64,000 nt of DNA from NCBI GenBank assembly GCA_945876935.1, contig CAMCQA010000002.1, positions 62,001 through 126,000 on the forward strand, given 5' to 3'. Positions 35,383 through 44,547 of this stretch are shown here, piece by piece. The notes beneath the pieces are model-generated. The model saw only the letters and a list, made by a program, of their open reading frames with translations, was not told where the DNA came from and ran no database searches. The position numbers were made by a program, and so were the translations under genes. Within the stretch, counting starts at the first letter, position 1; each line of letters starts with the position of its first letter. The stretch comes from an uncultured Clostridia bacterium. Lineage in GTDB: Bacteria; Bacillota; Clostridia; Peptostreptococcales; Anaerovoracaceae.

Positions 35383-35424
35383 GCATAGAGCAAAATTAAA
35401 GAGTAAATTAAGACACTAATCAAG

Positions 35425-35450
35425 GGCGGCCATAATACCATATGGCTGCC
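35425..35450 (+). promoter_or_regulatory. Stem-loop in the purN-purF gap
   Basis: GGCGGCCATA pairs with TATGGCTGCC (one G-U pair) around a 6-base loop. It has no T run, so it is not a terminator, and it lies 14 bases before the purF ribosome site. It is much richer in GC than its surroundings. A role in mRNA processing or in controlling purF translation is possible but unproven. Confidence 0.5.
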
Positions 35451-35473
35451 TAAATAACTTGAAGGAGATAAAA

Positions 35474-36895
35474 ATGGGTGGAATATTTGGAGTTGTATCT
35501 GAAAGAGACTGTGTTATGGACATCTTTTTTGGTACTGACTATCATTCACATTTAGGTACAAGCAATGGCGGTATGTGCATCTTAGGAGAGAAAGGTTTTA
35601 AAAGAGCTATTCATAGCATATCAAATAGTCCTTTTCGTAGTAAGTTTAATGATGAGCTTATGGACTTTGAAGGTGGCTTTGGAATAGGTGCAATATCAGA
35701 TGGTGACCCACAGCCGTTGACAGTTAGAAACAAATTTGGTAGCTGGGCTATTACTACTGTTGGAAGAATAAACAACAAGGAAATCTTGGTAGATTATCTT
35801 ATAAACAATGGAAGCAATTATTTTATGACTAAGAGTGGCGGAGATATTAACAATACCGAGCTCGTGGCTGCTTTAGTTTCTAACGGAGAAGATATAACTT
35901 CTGGAATAGAGCTTGCTCAGGATAAGATAGATGGATCTGTAACGATGATCATTCTAAATGAGAAAGGCATGTATGTGGCTAGAGATAAGTTTGGAAGAAC
36001 ACCTCTTATCTTAGGAAAGAAAGATGGTGCATACTGTGCGGCATCAGAGAGCTTTGCCTTTATAAATATAGGTTATGAATATGAGAGGGAATTAGGAGCT
36101 GGAGAAATAGCTTTCCTAGAGCCTAGAAAAGAAACTATTTTGAGAAAACCTTTAGATAAGATGAGAGTATGTACATTTCTTTGGTCATACTTCGGATATA
36201 CTACATCTATTTATGAGGGCAAGAATGTAGAGCTTATGAGAAATAGAAATGGAGCTCTATTATCAAAAGAGGATGAAGGTTTAAATGTAGACTACGTTGC
36301 AGGTGTTCCAGACTCCGGAACTGCCCATGCCCTTGGATATGCTAATACATCTAAGATTCCATATGCAAGGCCTCTTATAAAATACACACCTACATGGTCA
36401 AGAAGCTTTATGCCAACAAATCAAAAGGCTAGAAATAAAGTTGCACAGATGAAGCTGATTCCAGTTTTCCCAATGATTAACAAGAAAAAGTTTGTTTTAA
36501 TAGATGACTCTATCGTTAGAGGGACTCAGCTTTCAGAAACAGTTTCTTACCTAAAAGATAATGGAGCTGAAGAGATTCATGTAAGATCTGCGTGCCCGCC
36601 TATTATGTTTCCGTGCAAGTACTTGGACTTTTCAAGAACAGTTAGCTCGATGGAGCTAATAACTCACAGAGTTATTAAGAGATTAGAGAATAAAGATGAT
36701 AGCTGGATTATACCAGACGATATTTTAAATGAATATGTGGATGAATCTACAGAGCGACATAGAAATATGGTAGAAGAAATAAGAAAAGATATGGACTTTG
36801 ATAGTTTGAAGTTCCAGGCTCTAGAGAAATTAGTTGAAGCTACTAGAGTTGAAGGATGTAATCTTTGTACATACTGTTGGAATGGGGAGGAATAA
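35474..36895 (+). CDS. purF: Amidophosphoribosyltransferase, divergent form lacking the Cys nucleophile
   Basis: 473-residue enzyme of the first purine step (PRPP + glutamine/NH3 to phosphoribosylamine). The C-terminal half has an intact PRPP loop FVLIDDSIVRGTQLSETV and conserved VPDSGTAHALGYA. The N-terminal glutamine amidotransferase domain is present but begins MGGIFGVV where normal PurF reads MCGIFG: the catalytic Cys is replaced by Gly, and the RGQESAG segment is replaced by HLGTSNGGM. Ammonia-dependent activity would remain possible. Start ATG 35474 with GAAGGAGA upstream; the earlier TTG at 35459 overlaps the ribosome site. It is followed 1 base later by purH. It could instead be a paralogue with a changed role. 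Confidence 0.88.
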   Translation: MGGIFGVVSERDCVMDIFFGTDYHSHLGTSNGGMCILGEKGFKRAIHSISNSPFRSKFNDELMDFEGGFGIGAISDGDPQPLTVRNKFGSWAITTVGRINNKEILVDYLINNGSNYFMTKSGGDINNTELVAALVSNGEDITSGIELAQDKIDGSVTMIILNEKGMYVARDKFGRTPLILGKKDGAYCAASESFAFINIGYEYERELGAGEIAFLEPRKETILRKPLDKMRVCTFLWSYFGYTTSIYEGKNVELMRNRNGALLSKEDEGLNVDYVAGVPDSGTAHALGYANTSKIPYARPLIKYTPTWSRSFMPTNQKARNKVAQMKLIPVFPMINKKKFVLIDDSIVRGTQLSETVSYLKDNGAEEIHVRSACPPIMFPCKYLDFSRTVSSMELITHRVIKRLENKDDSWIIPDDILNEYVDESTERHRNMVEEIRKDMDFDSLKFQALEKLVEATRVEGCNLCTYCWNGEE

Positions 36896-36896
36896 T

Positions 36897-38480
36897 ATGA
36901 GAGCATTAATAAGCGTATCAGATAAAAGGGGAGTTCTTGAGTTTGCAAGAGAACTGGAAGCTCTTGGTTTTGAAATTTTATCAACGGGAGGTACACTGAA
37001 AGTCCTTGAAGATGGCGGTGTTAAAGTAAAGTCTGTGTCTGATTTTACGGGGTTCCCAGAATGTTTAGATGGACGCGTAAAGACGCTTCATCCCAAAGTT
37101 CATGGAGGCATTCTATCAATAAGAGATAATGAAGAACATGTTAGACAGCTAAATGAGCTTGATATAAAAGGGATAGATCTTGTGGCAGTAAACTTATATC
37201 CTTTTAGGGAAACAATATCAAAAGAAGATGTAAGCCTTGAAGATGCTATTGAAAACATTGATATTGGTGGACCAACAATGCTAAGATCTTCTGCTAAAAA
37301 CCATAAATTTGTTATATCTGTGTGTGATGCAGACGATTATCCTGCAATTATAAAGTCTTTAAAAGAGAAGGGCGACTTATCATATAGAGAGAGATACATG
37401 TTAGCTCTTAAAGTTTTTCAGCACACTGCCCTGTATGATAGTACTATATCAAAATACCTTCAAGGAAGATTATTAGATGAGCTTGCTACAGAAGATAATG
37501 AAGAGCTAGTAAACAAAATTATGTATCCTAGAGAGCTTACAATAGGATTTGAGAAGGTTCAGGACTTAAGATATGGGGAAAATCCACACCAGTCAAGTGG
37601 ATACTATAAAGACACTATCACAAATAAATCAGACTTGGTAAATGCAGTGCAGCTTCATGGAAAAGAGCTATCTTTCAATAATATAAATGATACTCAAGGT
37701 GCACTTGCATGCTTACTAGAGTTTGATGAACCTACAGTAGTTGCTGTAAAACATGCTAATCCATGTGGTGTAGCTACTGGAGATACAGTTCTAGAAGCTT
37801 ATAAAAAAGCTCATGATTGCGACCCAACATCAATTTTTGGAGGCATCGTTGCATGCAATAGAGAAGTTGATAAGGAAACTGCTTTAGAAATGAGTAAGAT
37901 TTTCCTTGAGATTATAATAGCTCCAGGATTTTCAGAAGAAGCTTTGGAAGTTCTTCAGGAAAAGAAGAATATAAGACTTCTTAAACATGATGGAATATTA
38001 GAGTCAAAGAATGAGGCGTTAAAGTCTAAAAACTTTGATATTAAAAGAGTTTCTGGTGGTATGCTAATTCAATCTGAAGATGATAACATAGCTACCGAAT
38101 ATAAGGTTGTAACAGATAAAGCTCCTACAGATAACGAGATGAAGGACTTAGAGATGGCGCTAAGAGTTGTAAAGCACACTAGAAGCAACGGAATCATAAT
38201 TGTAAAGGATGGAATGACAATCGGTATAGGTCCTGGACAGACAAATAGAATCTGGGCCCTTGAAAATGCTATCAAACAGTCAAATTACGATTTGAAAGGT
38301 GCTGTTGTAGCATCAGATGCTTTCTTCCCATTTAATGACTGTGTCACTGTAAGTGGAGAAGCTGGAATAACTGCCATTGTGCAGCCTGGTGGATCAATGA
38401 GAGATCAGGAAAGTATAGATAAGGCAAATGAGCTTGGAGTTGCAATGGTATTTAGTGGAAATAGACATTTCAAACATTAA
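36897..38480 (+). CDS. purH: Bifunctional AICAR formyltransferase/IMP cyclohydrolase
   Basis: 527-residue enzyme catalysing the last two steps to IMP. The N-terminal MGS-like cyclohydrolase domain (ISVSDKRGVLEFA, LSTGGTLKVLED, FPECLDGRVKTLHPKVHGG) is followed by the AICAR transformylase domain with HGKELSFNNIND and the catalytic Lys-His in VAVKHANPCG. Start ATG 36897, 1 base after the purF stop, with GGGGAGG upstream; a longer frame from 36834 would overlap purF and lacks support. Normal length. Confidence 0.96.
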   Translation: MRALISVSDKRGVLEFARELEALGFEILSTGGTLKVLEDGGVKVKSVSDFTGFPECLDGRVKTLHPKVHGGILSIRDNEEHVRQLNELDIKGIDLVAVNLYPFRETISKEDVSLEDAIENIDIGGPTMLRSSAKNHKFVISVCDADDYPAIIKSLKEKGDLSYRERYMLALKVFQHTALYDSTISKYLQGRLLDELATEDNEELVNKIMYPRELTIGFEKVQDLRYGENPHQSSGYYKDTITNKSDLVNAVQLHGKELSFNNINDTQGALACLLEFDEPTVVAVKHANPCGVATGDTVLEAYKKAHDCDPTSIFGGIVACNREVDKETALEMSKIFLEIIIAPGFSEEALEVLQEKKNIRLLKHDGILESKNEALKSKNFDIKRVSGGMLIQSEDDNIATEYKVVTDKAPTDNEMKDLEMALRVVKHTRSNGIIIVKDGMTIGIGPGQTNRIWALENAIKQSNYDLKGAVVASDAFFPFNDCVTVSGEAGITAIVQPGGSMRDQESIDKANELGVAMVFSGNRHFKH

Positions 38481-38489
38481 TTAGCAATA

Positions 38490-38516
38490 TATAGGAGGCC
38501 GGTAAGATCTCCTATA
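38490..38516 (+). promoter_or_regulatory. Stem-loop in the purH-purD gap
   Basis: TATAGGAG pairs with CTCCTATA around an 11-base loop. The upstream arm contains a Shine-Dalgarno-like AGGAGG that is partly in the stem but is far (about 65 bases) from the purD start, so it is not the purD site. No T run. Function unknown. Confidence 0.45.
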
Positions 38517-38561
38517 AGTATAATAAGATATTTTTAAGAAAAGTAAAAAATAGGTGATTTT

Positions 38562-39821
38562 ATGAAGATTGCAGTAGTAGGAAGCGGTGGTAGAGAACAT
38601 GCCATCATATGGAAACTTTTAGAAAACAAAAAAATTGATAAAATTTTTGCATTGCCAGGCAATGGAGGTATTAGTCAATTGGCTGAGTGCATCGATATAG
38701 GAGCAGATAAAATCGATGAAATATGTGACTTTGCAGAAAAAGAGGCAGTGGATATGGTTGTTGTAGGACCAGAAGTTCCTCTTGCTATGGGGCTTGTAGA
38801 TATGCTTAATGAAAGAGGTATAAAAGCGTTCGGCCCTGATAAAAACTGTGCGCAACTTGAAGCTTCAAAAGCTTTCACAAAAGAGTTTTTAGAAAGACAT
38901 AATATTCCTACAGCTAGATATAAGGAGTATACCGAAGTAGAAGGTCTTCTTTCTGATATTGGAATTTATGGATTTCCTATGGTAATCAAGGCTGATGGCT
39001 TAGCATCTGGAAAAGGTGTTGTAATTGCTGAGAATGCTGAAGATGCTGAGAAAGCTATTCGTGATATGATGGAGCTAAAAGTATTTGGGGATGCTGGTAG
39101 CAAGATTGTTGTAGAAGAATATCTTTCAGGAATAGAAGCGTCTTGTCTCTGCTTTGTAGATGAAAACAGCATTGTTCCTATGGCGTCAGCTCAAGATTAC
39201 AAGAGAGTTTTTGATGGTGATAAGGGTCTGAATACTGGAGGAATGGGAACATATTCTCCTTCTCTAATGTTTACAGATGAAATAGAAAAGGAAGTTAGAG
39301 AAAATATTCTAGAGCCTACTCTTGCTGGATTTAAAAAGGATGGGATGAAATTTAAAGGCGTTCTTTTTGTAGGCTTGATGCTAACTAAGGATGGAGTGAA
39401 GGTTATTGAATTTAATAACAGATTTGGAGACCCTGAGACGCAGTCTGTTTTAAGTAGGCTTGATACAGACCTATATTCTATTTTAGATGCTGTTACAGAA
39501 AATAGACTATCAGAAATTGATATAAAATGGAAGGAAGAGAGAGCGGTATGCGTTGTTATGGCATCTGAAGGTTATCCTGAAGAGCATCCTACAGGAATTG
39601 AAATAACAGGACTTGAAGATGTAGAAGGCGCTGTCGTGTTCCATGCAGGTACAAAACTTTCTGATGGAAAGCTTGTTACCTCTGGAGGAAGAGTTCTTTG
39701 CGTTACTTCTATGGGTAAGACTCATGATGAAGCAAGAGCTTTGGCATATAAGAATGTTGAAAAAATACAATTTAAGGGCGCTCACTATAGAAAAGATATA
39801 GGATTGATAATAGAAAAGTAA
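38562..39821 (+). CDS. purD: Phosphoribosylamine-glycine ligase
   Basis: 419-residue ATP-grasp enzyme that joins glycine to phosphoribosylamine. Seen: AVVGSGGREHAIIWKL at the N terminus, VGPEVPLAMGLVD, VIKADGLASGKGVVIA (ATP-grasp), VVEEYLSGIEASCLCFVD and GMGTYSPS followed by EFNNRFGDPETQ (metal/ATP site). Normal length. It is the last pur gene here; purC, purB, purK and guaAB are not in the window. The ferritin gene follows 77 bases on the same strand without a terminator in between. Confidence 0.96.
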   Translation: MKIAVVGSGGREHAIIWKLLENKKIDKIFALPGNGGISQLAECIDIGADKIDEICDFAEKEAVDMVVVGPEVPLAMGLVDMLNERGIKAFGPDKNCAQLEASKAFTKEFLERHNIPTARYKEYTEVEGLLSDIGIYGFPMVIKADGLASGKGVVIAENAEDAEKAIRDMMELKVFGDAGSKIVVEEYLSGIEASCLCFVDENSIVPMASAQDYKRVFDGDKGLNTGGMGTYSPSLMFTDEIEKEVRENILEPTLAGFKKDGMKFKGVLFVGLMLTKDGVKVIEFNNRFGDPETQSVLSRLDTDLYSILDAVTENRLSEIDIKWKEERAVCVVMASEGYPEEHPTGIEITGLEDVEGAVVFHAGTKLSDGKLVTSGGRVLCVTSMGKTHDEARALAYKNVEKIQFKGAHYRKDIGLIIEK

Positions 39822-39898
39822 TCTGATAAAATGAATATAACTCCTACTCTTGGAGAAAGTAGAAGCAGATGAAGTAGATTTATCGAGAGGAGAATAAA

Positions 39899-40408
39899 AT
39901 GTTAAACAAAAAAGTTACAGAATTATTGGTAGACCAGGTGAATAAAGAGTTCTACTCAGCTTACTTATATTTATCTTTTGCAAATTTCTATGAAGAGGAA
40001 GGTTTAGATGGATTTGCAAATTGGTATAGAATTCAGGCTATGGAAGAGAGAGATCACGCTATTGAATTTATGGAATATATTCAGGATAATGGAGAGTCTG
40101 TACCTCTGGAAGCTATAGCTAAACCGGATGCAAAATTAGAAGATTTAATAGATCCGTTAAAAGAAGCATATGAACATGAGCAGTATGTTACAAGGTTGAT
40201 AAATGGAATCTATGATGAAGCTTATAATGTTAAGGACTATAGAACTATGCAATTTCTAGATTGGTTTGTAATGGAGCAGTGTGAAGAAGAAAAGACTGCA
40301 GGAGATCTAGTTAAGAAATTTGAGATGTTTGGTACAGATGCTAACAATCTATATGCTCTAAATGAAGAATTAAAAACAAGAACATATACAGCGCCATCTA
40401 AAAACTAA
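39899..40408 (+). CDS. ftnA: Ferritin
   Basis: 169-residue non-haem iron-storage protein, four-helix bundle. The di-iron ferroxidase residues are visible: Glu17 in NKEFYSAYLYLSF, the MEERDHAIEF Glu/His pair (about 50/53), Glu in YEHEQYVT (about 94) and Gln/Glu in MEQCEEEK (about 127-131). Prokaryotic ferritin length. GAGAGGAG precedes the ATG. It stores iron and protects against oxidative damage. It may be read through from the pur operon. DUF975 protein follows 15 bases later. Confidence 0.96.
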   Translation: MLNKKVTELLVDQVNKEFYSAYLYLSFANFYEEEGLDGFANWYRIQAMEERDHAIEFMEYIQDNGESVPLEAIAKPDAKLEDLIDPLKEAYEHEQYVTRLINGIYDEAYNVKDYRTMQFLDWFVMEQCEEEKTAGDLVKKFEMFGTDANNLYALNEELKTRTYTAPSKN

Positions 40409-40423
40409 ATTAAGGAGGTCGTT

Positions 40424-41605
40424 ATGGACATTAGACAAGTTACTTGTTCTCAACTAAAAGCTGAAGCGAGAGAAAGTCTTAGAGGCAAGTGGGGAATAAT
40501 GAGTTTGTTTGTATTTTTGCTCAACTTTATTCCTAGCATTCTATTGGTTTTGGGAGAGTTTTTACAGGCGCCTGCATTGGAGCTTAAGAGACAATTCCCA
40601 GAGATTATTTATTATTCAGGACTTTCGACAGATCCTGCCATATCTAAACTGCTACGCTTAGAAGATATAGGTGTTTCGGTTATGATAGTTGGATTTGTAA
40701 TTTTCATACTAGTTACAGGACCACTTTCATACGGAGTATCAAGAGCCGAGCTGTCAATATCTAGAAAACTAGGAGTAAAATTTGGAGATTTATTCATTGC
40801 TTTTAAGAATAGTAAAGTTTTTGGAAAAGCTATACTTCTTCAAGTTTTTATGAGCATCCTAATTTTTCTTTGGTTTTTACTACCTTTATTGATATTGTCC
40901 GTTTTAATTGGACTTTTTACTCTTGGAGGCTCATTATCCGGCTCGATTGTAATACTCATACCGATTTTCATTATATCTTTAATACTTCCTATAATAGCTA
41001 CATTGAGATATAGTATGTCATACTATGTCATGGTGGATAATCCGGAACTTTCTGTTACAGCTTGTGTAAGGGAAAGTAAAAAAATGATGAATGAAAAGAT
41101 AAAGAAGTATTTTGTATTACAGCTATCCTTCATAGGAGAAATCTTAATAAATTTAGTTGTATTAATTGGTATTTTATACTTGATTTTTAATGTTACACTT
41201 GAAAGCTATATAAACAGTCCTTACAAGGCAATACAGTTTATTTTAGGGCCTGGATTTATAACTTGGACACTACTTCTTGTAACATTTTCTATTGCTGGCG
41301 TATCATCGCTTACGGCGTATATAAGAAACGCAAGTGCGGCTTTCTACAGATATATAGGAGAGGACTCTCTGATAGATGAAAATATTAAAAAGGAAGAATG
41401 GCTTGCCGTAGGATTGACTACAGATAGTACATTTGTTAAACCTGAGTCTGACGAATCTTCTAAAGCTGAAGAAAATGATAAAAAAGATGATCCGTCCGAT
41501 TTTAGCCAAAATAAGGAAGAAGAAATTATATCTGAAAATAAAACTGAGGATATAAAATGGCCTACATATGGAGAGGATACAACTCAGGAAACAAAAGATG
41601 ATTAG
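40424..41605 (+). CDS. DUF975 family membrane protein
   Basis: 393-residue membrane protein of the DUF975 family, function unknown. It begins with the family hallmark SQLKAEARESLRGKWG, then has about six hydrophobic spans between residues 22 and 300. The C-terminal 80 residues are soluble and strongly acidic (Asp/Glu/Lys/Ser-rich). AAGGAGG precedes the ATG. It follows ferritin closely, but this does not show a shared role. A terminator stands about 100 bases downstream. Confidence 0.85.
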   Translation: MDIRQVTCSQLKAEARESLRGKWGIMSLFVFLLNFIPSILLVLGEFLQAPALELKRQFPEIIYYSGLSTDPAISKLLRLEDIGVSVMIVGFVIFILVTGPLSYGVSRAELSISRKLGVKFGDLFIAFKNSKVFGKAILLQVFMSILIFLWFLLPLLILSVLIGLFTLGGSLSGSIVILIPIFIISLILPIIATLRYSMSYYVMVDNPELSVTACVRESKKMMNEKIKKYFVLQLSFIGEILINLVVLIGILYLIFNVTLESYINSPYKAIQFILGPGFITWTLLLVTFSIAGVSSLTAYIRNASAAFYRYIGEDSLIDENIKKEEWLAVGLTTDSTFVKPESDESSKAEENDKKDDPSDFSQNKEEEIISENKTEDIKWPTYGEDTTQETKDD

Positions 41606-41707
41606 TCTTTGGATTCAGAAAAAGAAGATCAGATACAACGGCCTACTTTTGAAGATAATAAATAAAAAAGTAGCATCTATAAAAGGTAAAATAAATAAGA
41701 TAAGATT

Positions 41708-41739
41708 AATAAAGGGAGATAATGCTCCCTTTATTTTTT
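41708..41739 (+). terminator. Terminator after the DUF975 gene
   Basis: AATAAAGGGAG (41708-41718) pairs with CTCCCTTTATT (41725-41735), followed by T residues. It separates the pur/ferritin transcript from the permease. Confidence 0.87.
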
Positions 41740-41861
41740 CTCTAAGATATAGTTAAGTTATAAGAGGATGCTATTTATGCTACAAAAAGATAGATAAAAT
41801 CTATCTAGCTAAAATACACGATATTAAAATTGCATATTTTTAGTTAATTATAGCTATACCA

Positions 41862-41890
41862 TTGAAATTACAATGAAAAAAAGGTATAAT
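41862..41890 (+). promoter_or_regulatory. Promoter of the purine permease gene
   Basis: TTGAAA (41862-41867), a 17-base spacer and TATAAT (41885-41890). The leader (about 40 bases) contains no purine riboswitch that I can recognise. The upstream gap (41740-41861) holds a small AT-rich hairpin at 41788-41806 and nothing else. Confidence 0.75.
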
Positions 41891-41935
41891 CATATAGCTT
41901 TTATTAATATTTTTAATATAAATACAGGAGGAATT

Positions 41936-43300
41936 ATGGAAAAGTTATTTAAGTTAAAAGAACATAATACCGACGTTAGGACAGAAATCTTAGCTGGTAT
42001 TACGACTTTCTTATCTATGGTGTACATATTAGCAGTAAACCCTAATATATTGGCTGCTTCAGGTATGAACCCTAGTGCAGTATTTACAGCTACTGCTGTT
42101 TCAGCTGCAATCGCAACACTGTTTATGGCATTTTTAGCAAACTACCCTGTTGCTTTAGCATCGGGAATGGGTCTGAATGCTTACTTCTCTTTTACAGTAT
42201 GTACAGAGCTTGCTGCTAAGGGGATACAGGATCCTTGGAAGATAGCACTTACTGCTATACTAGTGGAAGGTATAATATTTGTTTTATTATCTGTAGTTAA
42301 GTTTAGAGAGACTTTAGTTAACAATGTTCCACTAAACTTAAAGCTTGGAATTACTGCAGGTATAGGTTTATTCATCGTTATTATAGGAATGAAGGGTGCG
42401 GGAATCATCGTAGGCAATCCAGCAACTTTAGTTGGGTTTGGAGATGTATCTTCACCTCAGGTTGTGTTAGCATTCTTTGGATTTATAGCTATAGCTATTA
42501 TGAGTCATTTCAATGTTAAAGGCTCTATTTTATGGGGAATCTTAATGACATGGGGACTAGGCATGTTAGCTCAGCTAGGCGGATGGTACCAGATTAACCC
42601 TCAGGCTGGAGCATTTTCGCTATTCCCAGACTTTTCACAGGGCGTAATATCAGAAGCTCCAAATATGTTTGCTTTTGATTTTTCATATGTAACAGAACAT
42701 TTTGTTGACTTTGCAGTAATAGTGTTCTCATTCTTATTTGTAGACTTATTTGATACTGTTGGAACACTGATAGGTGTTGCTTCTAAGGCAGATTTACTTG
42801 ATGAAAATGGACATCTTCCTAAGGTTGGCGGCGCACTTATGTCTGATGCTTTAGGTACTATCGTTGGTGCTTGTCTAGGTACATCTACAGTAACATCTTA
42901 TGTAGAATCAAGTTCTGGTGTTGCTCAGGGTGGTAGAACAGGTCTTACAGCTGTAACAACAGCAGTTCTTTTCCTAGCGGCTCTATTCCTATCTCCGGTA
43001 TTCTTAGCGATACCAGCATTTGCTACAACTCCGGCTCTTATGTATGTTGGTTTCCTAATGATGAGCGCTTTAAAGGAAATGGACTTTTCTGAGGATATGG
43101 CTAGTGCTATAGGCGGTTTTCTTGCAGTAACAATGATGCCATTCACATACTCAATCGCTCATGGTATTATGTTCGGAGTTTTATCTTTTGTAATTATTAA
43201 ACTATTTACAGGTAAGGCAAAGGATGTACATGGAATTATGTGGGTAGCTGCAGCGCTATTTGCAATAAAGATATTTTTAATGATTTTTAAACTATCTTAG
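41936..43300 (+). CDS. NCS2 family purine permease (AzgA/PbuG-like)
   Basis: 454-residue integral membrane protein with about 12-13 spans for uptake of adenine, guanine or hypoxanthine. Seen: TEILAGITTFLSMVYILAVNP at the start, GMGLNAYFSF, FLFVDLFDTVGTLIG and the CLGTSTVTSYVESSSGVAQGGRTGL segment, all characteristic of the AzgA-like NCS2 subgroup. The start is ATG 41936 with CAGGAGG upstream; the longer open frame from 41873 runs through the promoter. A phosphoribosyltransferase follows 14 bases later, consistent with salvage: import, then ribosylation. Confidence 0.93.
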   Translation: MEKLFKLKEHNTDVRTEILAGITTFLSMVYILAVNPNILAASGMNPSAVFTATAVSAAIATLFMAFLANYPVALASGMGLNAYFSFTVCTELAAKGIQDPWKIALTAILVEGIIFVLLSVVKFRETLVNNVPLNLKLGITAGIGLFIVIIGMKGAGIIVGNPATLVGFGDVSSPQVVLAFFGFIAIAIMSHFNVKGSILWGILMTWGLGMLAQLGGWYQINPQAGAFSLFPDFSQGVISEAPNMFAFDFSYVTEHFVDFAVIVFSFLFVDLFDTVGTLIGVASKADLLDENGHLPKVGGALMSDALGTIVGACLGTSTVTSYVESSSGVAQGGRTGLTAVTTAVLFLAALFLSPVFLAIPAFATTPALMYVGFLMMSALKEMDFSEDMASAIGGFLAVTMMPFTYSIAHGIMFGVLSFVIIKLFTGKAKDVHGIMWVAAALFAIKIFLMIFKLS

Positions 43301-43314
43301 TATAAGAGGTAATT

Positions 43315-43866
43315 ATGTTTTATGAAATGGAGATTGCAGGACTAAAGAGAAAACTTCCTCTTTTTTCCGTAAGTGAAGATTTAAAAATTGCTGCTTTTGT
43401 AATTTTTGGTGATGTTGAAGTAACAGTTGCAGCGGCTAGAGAGTTACTGAAAAAGGCTCCGGAATTTGATATATTAATGACGGCAGAGGCTAAAAGTATA
43501 CCTCTAATATATGAAATGGCAAGGCAATCTGAAAGAAATGATTACATAGTAGCTAGAAAAGGTGTTAAAGTATATATGGCGAATCCTATAGTAGAAGAAG
43601 TTGACTCTATTACGACACAATATACACAAAAACTTTATCTAGGACAGGATGAGGTTGATAAGATCAAAGGTAAAAAAGTGTTGATAATAGATGATGTAAT
43701 CAGTACGGGAGAATCTTTAAAAGCTTTAGAAAGATTAGCTGCAAAAGCTGGAGGAAATGTTGTAGGCAAGATGGCAATCCTTGGTGAAGGAGATGCTATG
43801 GATAGAAATGATATCATTGTACTAGATAGACTTCCAGTCTTCGATAAAGAAGGTAATGTAAAATAA
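43315..43866 (+). CDS. Purine phosphoribosyltransferase (Apt/Xpt-like)
   Basis: 183-residue PRPP-dependent salvage enzyme. The PRPP-binding loop is VLIIDDVISTGESLKALE, and the flexible loop region follows TAEAKSIPLIYEMARQ, as in adenine and xanthine phosphoribosyltransferases. The fold and neighbour (purine permease) make purine salvage secure; the choice between adenine and xanthine/guanine is not decidable by eye, with the N-terminal half closer to adenine phosphoribosyltransferase-like family members of Clostridia. Terminator follows. Confidence 0.85.
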   Translation: MFYEMEIAGLKRKLPLFSVSEDLKIAAFVIFGDVEVTVAAARELLKKAPEFDILMTAEAKSIPLIYEMARQSERNDYIVARKGVKVYMANPIVEEVDSITTQYTQKLYLGQDEVDKIKGKKVLIIDDVISTGESLKALERLAAKAGGNVVGKMAILGEGDAMDRNDIIVLDRLPVFDKEGNVK

Positions 43867-43868
43867 AA

Positions 43869-43905
43869 TAAAAGGCTTTCACTATAATTAGTGGAAGCCT
43901 TTTTA
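43869..43905. terminator. Convergent terminator between the phosphoribosyltransferase and ybaK
   Basis: AAAGGCTTTCACTA pairs with TAGTGGAAGCCTTT and is followed by T residues; the preceding A-rich bases let it act on the minus strand too. Confidence 0.85.
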
Positions 43906-43913
43906 TATTTACT

Positions 43914-44402
43914 CTAGATAATATCTTTAAATTCTAAATCTAATAAACTTATTAAGTCTTTCGCTGAACATTGAATCTGTGTTCCTATTTTGCCACCGTT
44001 AAAGTAAATGGTATCATATGATAATGCACTATCATGAAAAAAAGTTTTAAAACTCTTTTTCATGCCTAATGGGCTGCAGCCGCCATGCACATAGCCTGTT
44101 AAAGGAAGTAAATCTGATTGTTTTATCATCGATATAGACTTTTCATCTGCTGCAATAGCAGCTTTTTTTAAATTCAGTTCACTTGATACGGGGATTACAA
44201 ATACATAGTGTTCTTTGCTTTTTCCTTCAGTAACAAGAGTTTTAAATAAAATGTTTTCATCTATATTCATTGAGCGTGCAACTTCTTTTCCACTGATTCC
44301 CTTGGAAGCATCATAGGAGTGGGCTGTATATATAATATTAGAGTAATCTAATATTCTCATAGGGTTTGTTTTTTCTTTTGAAGACTTATTCTTTTTTGCC
44401 AT
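43914..44402 (-). CDS. ybaK: Cys-tRNA(Pro)/Cys-tRNA(Cys) deacylase, YbaK/EbsC type
   Basis: 162-residue trans-editing enzyme that hydrolyses mischarged Cys-tRNA(Pro). Seen: the YbaK pattern with VFVIPVSSELNLKKAAIAADEKS, the catalytic Lys region, and TGYVHGGCSPLGMKKSFKTFF, which is conserved in YbaK/EbsC. Normal length. GAGAGGTAAG precedes the ATG. Single gene on the minus strand. Confidence 0.9.
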   Translation of the reverse strand: MAKKNKSSKEKTNPMRILDYSNIIYTAHSYDASKGISGKEVARSMNIDENILFKTLVTEGKSKEHYVFVIPVSSELNLKKAAIAADEKSISMIKQSDLLPLTGYVHGGCSPLGMKKSFKTFFHDSALSYDTIYFNGGKIGTQIQCSAKDLISLLDLEFKDII

Positions 44403-44511
44403 ACTTACCTCTCAAAATATCACTTTTCTATTTTTTATATTATATAATATGTTGAAATTTCAATCAATATACGAGATTGATAATTTTTTTACATTTTTTT
44501 TAAAAAAGGTA

Positions 44512-44539
44512 TTGTCAAAAATAAAATATATGTTATACT
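44512..44539 (+). promoter_or_regulatory. Promoter of the DUF3793-flavodoxin pair
   Basis: TTGTCA (44512-44517), a 16-base spacer and TATACT (44534-44539) put the start near 44546. The remaining gap to the ATG holds the palindrome and the stem-loop listed separately. Confidence 0.65.
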
Positions 44540-44547
44540 TTAAGTAT

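Noticed and set aside
41568-41756. 62-codon frame after the DUF975 gene
   Set aside because: It overlaps the DUF975 stop and the terminator stem, has a Lys/Ile-biased composition and lacks a ribosome site.
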